Of a stretch of 64,000 nt of DNA, positions 53,819 through 61,283 are shown one piece after another. The translations under genes and the position numbers were made by a program. The notes under the pieces are model-generated. The model searched no databases. It was not told the DNA's origin and saw nothing but the letters and a program-made list of their open reading frames with translations. The DNA comes from an uncultured Porphyromonadaceae bacterium (lineage in GTDB: Bacteria > Bacteroidota > Bacteroidia > Bacteroidales > Muribaculaceae): positions 21,281 to 85,280 of the forward strand of contig CABRGT010000003.1 in assembly GCA_902470475.1 (NCBI GenBank), in the 5' to 3' direction. Positions within the stretch are counted from its first letter, which is position 1; each line of letters starts with the position of its first letter.

Positions 53819-54761
53819 GGGCCTCGGCTGTAAGCCGCAGGATCTTGCCGTTAGAAGTACGCGGCAACCTGTCGGTCATGACGATTACTGCCGGTTTCCA
53901 TCCTTTGGGGAGTTCCAGCAAGTCTATCGAATTCCATAACATGTCCGTAGCCGACGCATCGCCTTCCGCGACCAGCGCGACACATTCGCCCCACTTTTCC
54001 GACGGATGCCTCACCACGTAGAACGGCTGGGTTACTACGCACGAAAGCCTGCGTTCGATCTCCTCCGGGTGTAGCTTGATTCCTCCACTGTTGATGACAT
54101 TGTCAGCCCGGCCGCGCCACACGAACGACCGTTCGTCGACCAGATCCACCACATCGTTTGTCGTCAGGCTATGCCATGAGAAATCATCCGCATGCACGAC
54201 AAGGCATCCCCGGCTGTCGGTAGAAAAAGCTATGTTCGGCATTGCGTGATAAGCCATGCCCGGCTCACCTATCCTGCGCAGCGCCACATGGCTGCATGTC
54301 TCAGTCATTCCGTATCCGATGAAAGCATTTATGCCCGAACTGACGATCCGCCGTTCAAGATCCCTGCTTAAAGGCGCTCCACCGATCAGAAGGTTAGATA
54401 TATGCCCTGTTGATCCGGCATCGGCAAGAATGGAGGGCACCTGACTGGGAACGACACTCAGCAGGTCGATCCGCTCGTCCACGACTACGGTGTTGGATAC
54501 CGGAAACTGCCGCAGACGGCAACCAGCTGCCACAGATCTCACGACCATCATTTTTCCGGCAATATAGTCTATCGACAGTGGCAGTCCAAGTACCGAGCCG
54601 GAATCAATGTCGAAAAATTCATTTGTATTTCGTGCCGATATGAGCATATCATGCTTGAGCAGCAGTATGTCCTTGGGCGTCCCTGTCGAGCCGCTCGTGC
54701 GGGCACACACTGTTGGCAAGCCGTTATTCCATTCTTCAATAAAAGCGTTCAACCGTTCCAC
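53802..54761 (-). CDS. menE: o-Succinylbenzoate-CoA ligase
   Basis: A 319-residue ANL-superfamily enzyme that activates o-succinylbenzoate as its AMP ester and then CoA thioester in menaquinone synthesis. Motifs are ARTSGSTGTPKDILL (adenylate loop, A3), IGYGMTETCSHVALR (A5) and FVWRGRADNVINSGGIKLHPEEIE (A7-A8); the C-terminal domain with the LPRTSNGKILR lysine is present. At 319 residues it is shorter than MenE of other bacteria (~450-490), because the N-terminal large domain is reduced, as is normal in Bacteroides MenE. It follows menC with a 13-base overlap. Confidence 0.9.
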   Translation of the reverse strand: MERLNAFIEEWNNGLPTVCARTSGSTGTPKDILLLKHDMLISARNTNEFFDIDSGSVLGLPLSIDYIAGKMMVVRSVAAGCRLRQFPVSNTVVVDERIDLLSVVPSQVPSILADAGSTGHISNLLIGGAPLSRDLERRIVSSGINAFIGYGMTETCSHVALRRIGEPGMAYHAMPNIAFSTDSRGCLVVHADDFSWHSLTTNDVVDLVDERSFVWRGRADNVINSGGIKLHPEEIERRLSCVVTQPFYVVRHPSEKWGECVALVAEGDASATDMLWNSIDLLELPKGWKPAVIVMTDRLPRTSNGKILRLTAEALNRTC

Positions 54762-55768
54762 GATAGTTCAGGAAGTTGAAAATCCTTCTCGGGATTCAGA
54801 TACAGCCTGTCGCCACGCAGTTCAAGCCCGGACGGAATATTATTGTTGTAAAGCAGTCCGGTGCCGAGTCCCTGCGGCATTTTCACACCACGTCGTGCTG
54901 TCCACGCGGCAATGGCCTTCAGCCCGACATTCGATTCCAGTGCGGACGTCGCCCACCACTTTATGTGGCGCGCCTGGGCAAGATCGGCCCACAGATCAGC
55001 GCCCGACAGGCCGCCGCATAGCGCCGGTTTAAGAATGATGTATTGTGGCCGCACGGTATCCAGCAACCGCTCCGCCGACTCCCTGTCGGGCGTCCCGATG
55101 AGCTCTTCATCGAGCGCTATGTCAACCGGCGACTGACGGCATAGCGCAGCCATCGTTTCGATCTGGCCGGCTTTGACGGGCTGCTCGATAGAGTGTATCG
55201 CAAAATCGGACAGTCTCTTCAGTTTTTCGAGCGCGCTGTCTGCCGACATGCTCCCGTTGGCGTCAAGACGCAGCTCGAGGGTCCCCGGACTGTATCGCTT
55301 TCTGATATATCCGAGCAGTTCGAGCTCGCTTTCGAAGTCTATGCCGCCGATCTTCAGCTTCAACACACGAAAGCCATCGGCAAGTTTCGCATCTATCCGG
55401 CGGCGCATCTCCTCCCGGTCGCCCATCCATATGAGCCCGTTTATCGGAATGCCTTCCTCGCCTCTGAGAAATGGTGTCGAAACCGTATCAACGAGCCCGG
55501 CATCGATCATGGCCGATTCGATGCCGAAGATTACTGAGCTGTACGGCGACGGGCTGCCGCCGCATGCCGCGTCGAGCTGTTTCTGATAATCGGGTCTGTC
55601 GTCGTCGCCCAGTCCTTTGAATAAGGCTGCCTCGCCGTATCCGAACCCGCGGCCGTCGGCGCGCGGGATGCGAATGAGGTACGTGTCCTTGTACGTCATG
55701 GCCTGTCGCGACGTACGGGCAAGGAACTTGAAATCCAGCCTGTATGGTGACCACTGGGCCTTCATCAT
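54749..55768 (-). CDS. menC: o-Succinylbenzoate synthase
   Basis: A ~339-residue enolase-superfamily enzyme that dehydrates SHCHC to o-succinylbenzoate. Catalytic features are the KxK motif (VLKLKIGGIDFE), metal ligands in LELRLDANGS, IEQPV and IALDEELIG, and the second catalytic lysine in IILKPALCGGLSG. The start at 55768 (MMKAQWSPYRLDF) overlaps the menB stop codon (ATGATGA); the longer open frame upstream is mostly the menB antisense and is not credible. Part of the menD-menB-menC-menE operon. Confidence 0.92.
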   Translation of the reverse strand: MMKAQWSPYRLDFKFLARTSRQAMTYKDTYLIRIPRADGRGFGYGEAALFKGLGDDDRPDYQKQLDAACGGSPSPYSSVIFGIESAMIDAGLVDTVSTPFLRGEEGIPINGLIWMGDREEMRRRIDAKLADGFRVLKLKIGGIDFESELELLGYIRKRYSPGTLELRLDANGSMSADSALEKLKRLSDFAIHSIEQPVKAGQIETMAALCRQSPVDIALDEELIGTPDRESAERLLDTVRPQYIILKPALCGGLSGADLWADLAQARHIKWWATSALESNVGLKAIAAWTARRGVKMPQGLGTGLLYNNNIPSGLELRGDRLYLNPEKDFQLPELSWNG

Positions 55769-56589
55769 CCGGGAAATTGCGGGAACTGATCGAAGTCGGG
55801 ATCGCGTTTTTCGAGAAAGGCGTTCTTGCCTTCCTGAGCCTCGTCCATAAGATAGTACATAAGAGTGGCATCGCCGGCAAATTCCATAAGGCCGTGCTGT
55901 CCGTTGAGTTCGGCGTTCAGTGCGCGCTTGATCATACGGATGGCAAACGGGCTGCGCTTCATGATAGTGCGGCACCAGTCGACCACTTCGTCTTCAAGAC
56001 GGTCAAAAGGAACCACTTTGTTGATCATACCCATTTCGAGCGCTTCCTGAGCGGTATACTGACGGCACAGATACCATATCTCACGGGCTTTCTTCTGGCC
56101 GACGCAACGTGCCAGATACGACGAGCCGAATCCTGCGTCGAAACTACCCACCTTGGGACCGGTCTGACCGAAACGCGCGTTTTCAGAAGCAATCGTAAGG
56201 TCACAGATAACCTGCAGCACATTGCCGCCGCCTATCGCGTAACCGTTGACCATGGCTAACACCGGCTTGGTCAGCGACTGTATGGTCTTGTGCAGTTCAA
56301 GAACATTGAGTCGCGGCGTTCCGTCGGCATCGCGGTAGCCGCCGCGGTCCTTGTAGTTCTGGTCGCCACCCGAGCAGAAAGCCTTGTCGCCTGCGCCCGT
56401 GAGAACGATCACGCGCACATCGGAATGCTCGCGGCAGTAATTGAATGCATCGAGCATTTCGAAGTTGGTCTTTGGACGGAATGCGTTATATACCTGGGGA
56501 CGGTTGATGGTAATCTTGGCTATGCCTTCGAACTGTTCGAAAAGGATATCTTCATAAACCTTGATAGTCTGCCATTCTCTTTTAGCCAT
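55765..56589 (-). CDS. menB: 1,4-Dihydroxy-2-naphthoyl-CoA synthase
   Basis: A 274-residue crotonase-fold enzyme that closes the second ring of menaquinone from o-succinylbenzoyl-CoA. The family motifs are ITINRPQVYNAFRP (oxyanion loop region), TGAGDKAFCSGGDQNYKDRGGY with the conserved GGDQ, and GYAIGGGNVLQVICDLTIAS with the catalytic segment. Residues of the C-terminal helical arm are present. It begins one base after the menD stop codon and overlaps menC, so the genes are translationally linked. Confidence 0.95.
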   Translation of the reverse strand: MAKREWQTIKVYEDILFEQFEGIAKITINRPQVYNAFRPKTNFEMLDAFNYCREHSDVRVIVLTGAGDKAFCSGGDQNYKDRGGYRDADGTPRLNVLELHKTIQSLTKPVLAMVNGYAIGGGNVLQVICDLTIASENARFGQTGPKVGSFDAGFGSSYLARCVGQKKAREIWYLCRQYTAQEALEMGMINKVVPFDRLEDEVVDWCRTIMKRSPFAIRMIKRALNAELNGQHGLMEFAGDATLMYYLMDEAQEGKNAFLEKRDPDFDQFPQFPG

Positions 56590-56590
56590 G

Positions 56591-58174
56591 TTATATCGAA
56601 TTATAATATTTGTGCAATACTTTATTATCTGTTTCGGAATCAGTTATCACGTCGATTATCAGCCGCGACGAACCAGCTTGTGCGAGTGCCGCTGACAGAG
56701 CCTGTCGGGAATCGGCCTTGATATATCTTAGGCCGAATGCTTCGGCCAATCCCTCAACCGGCAGGTTGACAGGGCCCGAAATCAGGGGTTCGAGTTCCGG
56801 GAGGTGACGTGTCGTGTCGATGTATCGGAATATTCCGCCGCCGCGGTTATTCATCACGAATATTGTGAAGTTGTCGGGAATGAAAGTCGTGGCAAGGGCG
56901 CCCATATCATATTGCAGGCTCATATCCCCGATGATCAGCACCGTGCGGCGATCGGATGCCGCCGCATAACCTATTGCCGTGGACGCCGAGCCATCGATAC
57001 CGCTGACACCGCGGTTGCAGCCAACACCGGCAGTGTGGCTTACATCGAACAATTGTGCGTATCGGATACTCATGCCGTTGCCGATCTGTACATTACAGCC
57101 ACGGGAATGTTCCAGTATGTCATGAATCGCGACCAGTTGCGACCACCTGGCGTTGACTGCCATCTCACGGGCAGCCTTGTGTGCCTCTTTTGAACACGAC
57201 AGCCAGAAAGCCTTGAAGCCGTCCGTAACATTTGCATCTCCGGGCAGCAGTGAGGATAGCGCCGTGTCATTATTTACTGATATAGCGTCACGGTCAAATA
57301 TGTCGTAATACTTTTGGGACAATAGCGAATTGCCGATCTTGACGACGCGGTCGGGGAGCGGCGCATCCTTGCAGTGAAGTCCGGCCGTAAGAGTCGGATC
57401 GACATTGGTGACGATATTGTCACATATATTGGTGATATTTGTGACTCCGGTATAGCCCTCAGCAAACACTACTGTACCGGGCAACGCTGCCATTCGCTCA
57501 AGAAGATTGGCGCTGATATGAGCGCCGGTCCCGACAAAAACAAATGTGTGGCCGCAGTAATCGGTTTCGGGTAAACGAGATAACTCATTTGCCGGCTCGC
57601 AGCCGAGTGTCTCGGTTTCCTTGCATTGCTGTTCGGTCAGCCGTCCCAGAGGAGCCGCAAGCTGGACATTTATATGAACCGGGCCAGGTGTCGCCTGCAG
57701 AGCCTCGTCGATGACAGCCGCCATGCGTTCGGAGGCATATTCTCCGAAGCAGCCAGAATCGGCTTCGCATTCGATATCAGTCGAATCCTTGATATATCCC
57801 GAATATATTCCCGGTTGCCGTATTGTCTGTGGCGCGCGTCGGCTGACCAGGTCGGCGGGACGGTCAGCCGTGATGACTATGAGAGGCACCGAGCTGTAGA
57901 ATGCTTCGGCCACCGCCGGGCCGTAGTTGAGCGCAGCAGTACCTGAAGTACAACAGATCGCCACCGGTTGTGATGAGGCTCTGGCCATTCCGAGGCCTAT
58001 GAAAGCTGCAGAGCGTTCGTCAACAACGGAAAAGACTTCAAGTCCCGGCTGACGCGAAAAAGCGACAATCAGCGGGGTATTGCGTGAACCAGGCGACACC
58101 ACGACTCTTCGGATTCCTTTTTTATATAGAATACCGGCAAGCAGAATGCATACTTTTTTCTCGGTGTTTGTCAT
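56591..58174 (-). CDS. menD: SEPHCHC synthase
   Basis: A thiamine-diphosphate enzyme of ~527 residues (start at 58174, MTNTEKKVC) that joins isochorismate and 2-oxoglutarate in the first committed step of menaquinone synthesis. It shows the N-terminal pyrimidine-domain pattern RRVVVSPGSRNTPL, VVDERSAAFIGLGMARAS, and PVAICCTSGTAALNYGPAVAEA. It also has the pyrophosphate-binding GDMSLQYDMGALATTF near residue 420 with the GDx(20-30)N motif ending in VMNNRGGGIF. It heads the operon behind the promoter at 58193-58200. The isochorismate synthase gene (menF) is not in the window. Confidence 0.94.
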   Translation of the reverse strand: MTNTEKKVCILLAGILYKKGIRRVVVSPGSRNTPLIVAFSRQPGLEVFSVVDERSAAFIGLGMARASSQPVAICCTSGTAALNYGPAVAEAFYSSVPLIVITADRPADLVSRRAPQTIRQPGIYSGYIKDSTDIECEADSGCFGEYASERMAAVIDEALQATPGPVHINVQLAAPLGRLTEQQCKETETLGCEPANELSRLPETDYCGHTFVFVGTGAHISANLLERMAALPGTVVFAEGYTGVTNITNICDNIVTNVDPTLTAGLHCKDAPLPDRVVKIGNSLLSQKYYDIFDRDAISVNNDTALSSLLPGDANVTDGFKAFWLSCSKEAHKAAREMAVNARWSQLVAIHDILEHSRGCNVQIGNGMSIRYAQLFDVSHTAGVGCNRGVSGIDGSASTAIGYAAASDRRTVLIIGDMSLQYDMGALATTFIPDNFTIFVMNNRGGGIFRYIDTTRHLPELEPLISGPVNLPVEGLAEAFGLRYIKADSRQALSAALAQAGSSRLIIDVITDSETDNKVLHKYYNSI

Positions 58175-58192
58175 TTTTTTCAAATGAGTAAA

Positions 58193-58200
58193 CAAAGTTA
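58193..58200 (-). promoter_or_regulatory. -7 promoter box for menDBCE
   Basis: TAACTTTG on the minus strand, 18 bases before the menD start codon. It is only 14 bases from the opposite -7 box at 58215. Confidence 0.65.
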
Positions 58201-58214
58201 CAACATTTTTTTGT

Positions 58215-58222
58215 TATTTTTG
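58215..58222 (+). promoter_or_regulatory. -7 promoter box for the 58239 barrel gene
   Basis: TATTTTTG matches TAnnTTTG and lies 16 bases before the start codon, back to back with the menD box, so the two promoters overlap. Confidence 0.55.
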
Positions 58223-58238
58223 CAATGACAAATTCATC

Positions 58239-59414
58239 ATGTTTAGAAAATTCCTGATTACGACTATAGCATTATCATTAGCCCTTATGGCCCCTGTCGC
58301 CTCGGCTGCGTCTCCCGATACGGTGCAGACAGCCAAGGATGATGTTGCCGATGTGCCTCAGCGGCCGGGAATCATTCAGCGAGTAATCAACTACTTCAAT
58401 GAGTCTAACAAATCGCGTCCGACCGGCCGCATGGATTTCAGTTTCATAGGTGGTCCGCATTATTCATCGGATTCGAAATTCGGTATTGGTGTTGTTGCTT
58501 CGGGCATTTATACGACTAATCCGGAAGACACCACTCTGGCACCGTCCAATCTTTCAATAAAAGCCGACGCCACTACGGCCGCGCATTTCACGCTCACTGT
58601 CAGTGGCGAGCATATCTCGCCAAAGGACGTATACCGGCTGTCGTACGAAATCGACTATTCATATATCGATACGAAATACTGGGGCATCGGTTTTGACCAA
58701 TGCAAGAACGACGCCAACGAATCGAAGTACAAATATCTTGCCTCCAACGCAAAAGTAGTGTTCGCACGCAATATGGGCAGTCATTTCTATTTTGGTCCGA
58801 TCATGACATTCAATTACGTCCATGCCAGGGACTTCCAACATCCTGAACTGTGGGCCGGACTGCCGAGACGCATGTTCAGCTATGGCATAGGCGCATCTGT
58901 CCGCTACGATACCCGCGACAATACCACGGCTCCCTCGCAAGGCATCGTCATACGTATGGATCAGACTTTTGATGCCCGCTGGATGGGCAACCGCCACGGC
59001 TACAGCGTCAACGAGATGACGCTTGCCGGATACCGACAGATTTGGCGCGGCGGCATACTTGCGGCCCAGTTGCATTCGCGGATCACCTGGGGGGACACAC
59101 CCTGGGGGATGCTGTCATACATAGGAGGAAGCCATAATATGAGGGGGTACTTCGAAGGACGCTACCGCGACAAGTCCGAGATTGACTTCTGCGCTGAACT
59201 GCGACAGCATGTATGGCGCCGGAATTCGGCAGTCATTTGGCTGGGGGTAGCATCTGTATTTCCCCGGTTTACAGACATACATTTCAATACTCTACTTCCG
59301 AATGCCGGTATAGGATACCGGTGGGAATTCAAAAAAAACGTAAACGTCAGAGTCGATCTCGGTTTTGGCCGACGACAGACTGGCATAATTTTCAGTATAA
59401 ATGAAGCTTTCTGA
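58239..59414 (+). CDS. BamA/Omp85-like outer-membrane barrel without POTRA domains
   Basis: A 391-residue protein with a signal peptide (~1-24, ending ASAA), a short soluble segment, then a barrel of the bacterial surface antigen (D15) type. Telltale sequences are GGPHYSSDSKFGIGVVASGIYT (first strand), FSYGIGASVRYDTRDNTTAPSQGI, and near the end GGSHNMRGYFEGRYRDKSEID, which holds the RGY signature of the Omp85 loop, followed by the terminal strand. No POTRA domains are visible, so it is a barrel-only member. Omp85 barrels insert proteins or move lipids; what this one does is unknown. Its 3' end overlaps the EptA-like gene by 14 bases, hinting at a joint envelope role. Confidence 0.75.
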   Translation: MFRKFLITTIALSLALMAPVASAASPDTVQTAKDDVADVPQRPGIIQRVINYFNESNKSRPTGRMDFSFIGGPHYSSDSKFGIGVVASGIYTTNPEDTTLAPSNLSIKADATTAAHFTLTVSGEHISPKDVYRLSYEIDYSYIDTKYWGIGFDQCKNDANESKYKYLASNAKVVFARNMGSHFYFGPIMTFNYVHARDFQHPELWAGLPRRMFSYGIGASVRYDTRDNTTAPSQGIVIRMDQTFDARWMGNRHGYSVNEMTLAGYRQIWRGGILAAQLHSRITWGDTPWGMLSYIGGSHNMRGYFEGRYRDKSEIDFCAELRQHVWRRNSAVIWLGVASVFPRFTDIHFNTLLPNAGIGYRWEFKKNVNVRVDLGFGRRQTGIIFSINEAF

Positions 59415-61104
59415 CTCCCGACAGGCGCTTAAGATATTTGATCCGGCCGTGCTGCTGTGCGTGCTTCCGTGCGCACTCATCATTCCCAATATAGTTCTTG
59501 ATATAACCGATTACAGCAACTGGCTTGAAAAAATCGCCAATGTCATGCTGCCTTTCGGCGTCTATCTTTGGCTGCTTGGTCTTTCACGCAATACGGGGCG
59601 CACGGCGTTGCTGATGTTCCCCTTCATTTTTTACGCGGCATTTCAGGTCGTGTTGCTTTACCTTTACGGAGAATCAATCATCGCCGTGGACATGTTCCTG
59701 AATGTGGTGACGACCAATGTAGGCGAGGCTACAGAGCTTCTGGGAAATCTGTCGCTTGCCATAATGACCGTCATCGTGCTCTATCTTGTGCCTGTGATAT
59801 GGTCGATTGTGTTGGTATGCCGTGGACAGACTGCTCCTTCATCTGTCACGGCAGTTGCGAGAAAGTATGGTATTATCAGTTTTCTTATCGGACTGGGCGC
59901 CATGATTGCCGCCTACATATTCTTGCCTACATTCAGTTTCTTCCGCGATGTTTTCCCGGCCAATGTAATCAATAATACAATTACGGCCGCGATAAGAACG
60001 GAAAAGACCCGCAAATACCCAGAGACATCGGCAGGATTCAATTTCCACGCTTCATCTACACGCGCTGACAGCCTTCCGGAGGTGTACGTTGTCGTGATCG
60101 GCGAGACCTCGCGTGCCGACAACTGGCAGTTGTTCGGTTACGGACGCAGCACCAATCCACGTCTGTCGCAACGCGACTCCCTGCTGGTATTCGACAAAGC
60201 CCTTTCGCAGAGCAATACGACTCACAAGAGTGTTCCGCTGCTGCTTACATCTACGAATCCGGCAACGTTCAACGATTCGATATATCGTACCAAAAGTTTT
60301 ATAACCGCCTTCAGGCAGGCCGGCTACTCGACTGCCTTCTTCTCAAATCAGGCACGTAACCACTCCTTTATCGATTTTTTTGCTGAAGAAGCCGATTCTA
60401 CGTGTTTCATACGCGATGACGGACACCACCACAAGGATCTGGAACTCGTGCCGATGCTCCGCGACTTTATCACCTCGCATGGCGGATGTAAGGTGCTTGT
60501 AGTGCTTCACACCTACGGATCTCATTTCAATTACAAAGACCGCTTCGATCATGGGCATGCCGTCTTCGGACCTTATGAAAAGGCTGCCGCCAAGCCCGAC
60601 AACCGCGCCGAACTCGTGAACGCTTATGACAACACTATTGTCATGACAGATGCTGTGCTCGATCAGGTGATCACAATTCTGGAGCAACTGCAATGTCCGT
60701 CCGCAATGCTATATCTTAGCGACCATGGCGAAGACATCTTTGATGACCGCCGCGAACGGTTCCTGCACTCCTCTCCCGTGCCGACTTATTATCAGATACA
60801 TGTGCCGTTGTTGCTTTGGATTTCCCCTCAGCTCGACGCGTATGATCCGTCGCTCTACCGTAATGCCGCAATCGAGCGGCACAGCAACATCGCATCAAAC
60901 GACATCGTATTTCATACGATAATGAATCTCGCAGGTATTACTTCTATATATAATGACTCTACGCGTTCGGTCGTAAGTCCGTATTATCTCGATCGCCCGC
61001 GCGTATATCTTAACGACTACAACGAATCTATACCGCTGAAACATTCCGGTCTGCGCGATTATGACTTTGAACAACTCGACAAAAATCACATTTCATACGA
61101 ATGA
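59401..61104 (+). CDS. Phosphoethanolamine transferase, EptA/sulfatase family
   Basis: A 567-residue protein with five N-terminal membrane helices (between ~15 and 180) and a periplasmic alkaline-phosphatase-type domain (~220-567). The nucleophile is Thr236 in VVVIGETSRADNWQLFGYGR. Metal ligands lie in YLSDHGEDIFDDRRERFLHSS and further His residues (HTYGSHFNYK). Family members move phosphoethanolamine from phosphatidylethanolamine to lipid A or other envelope glycans and can raise resistance to cationic peptides. Bacteroidetes lipid A carries such groups, so lipid A is the likely acceptor, but this is inference. It overlaps the Omp85-like gene. Confidence 0.87.
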   Translation: MKLSDSRQALKIFDPAVLLCVLPCALIIPNIVLDITDYSNWLEKIANVMLPFGVYLWLLGLSRNTGRTALLMFPFIFYAAFQVVLLYLYGESIIAVDMFLNVVTTNVGEATELLGNLSLAIMTVIVLYLVPVIWSIVLVCRGQTAPSSVTAVARKYGIISFLIGLGAMIAAYIFLPTFSFFRDVFPANVINNTITAAIRTEKTRKYPETSAGFNFHASSTRADSLPEVYVVVIGETSRADNWQLFGYGRSTNPRLSQRDSLLVFDKALSQSNTTHKSVPLLLTSTNPATFNDSIYRTKSFITAFRQAGYSTAFFSNQARNHSFIDFFAEEADSTCFIRDDGHHHKDLELVPMLRDFITSHGGCKVLVVLHTYGSHFNYKDRFDHGHAVFGPYEKAAAKPDNRAELVNAYDNTIVMTDAVLDQVITILEQLQCPSAMLYLSDHGEDIFDDRRERFLHSSPVPTYYQIHVPLLLWISPQLDAYDPSLYRNAAIERHSNIASNDIVFHTIMNLAGITSIYNDSTRSVVSPYYLDRPRVYLNDYNESIPLKHSGLRDYDFEQLDKNHISYE

Positions 61105-61114
61105 TATTTTAGTC

Positions 61115-61195
61115 AAAGTTTTCCAAAATAATTCACAAATAATTAATAATTAAATAGATATAATTTCCGTAAACAGAAAAAGTTTTCCAAAATAA
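61115..61195 (+). repeat. Two identical 17-bp direct repeats upstream of nrdDG
   Basis: AAAGTTTTCCAAAATAA occurs at 61115-61131 and 61179-61195, 64 bases apart start to start, about six turns of the helix. Both copies lie upstream of the nrdD promoter in an AT-rich gap. The sequence does not resemble the NrdR box, so another regulator would be needed. Confidence 0.55.
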
Positions 61196-61213
61196 AAATT
61201 TTATATAGAATTA

Positions 61214-61245
61214 TTTGCTGCAATCGTGCAAAATTCGTAGATTTG
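61214..61245 (+). promoter_or_regulatory. Promoter of nrdDG
   Basis: TTTG (61214-61217) and TAGATTTG (61238-61245) form a -33/-7 pair with a 20-base spacer, 38 bases before the start codon. Confidence 0.65.
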
Positions 61246-61283
61246 CACAACCGTTTATACAAAGCATATAATTCTTCAAAAAA

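Noticed and set aside
59331..59338. An A8 tract in the Omp85-like gene as a second phase-variation site
   Set aside because: The reading frame is continuous through it and leads into the conserved last strands; nothing suggests switching.
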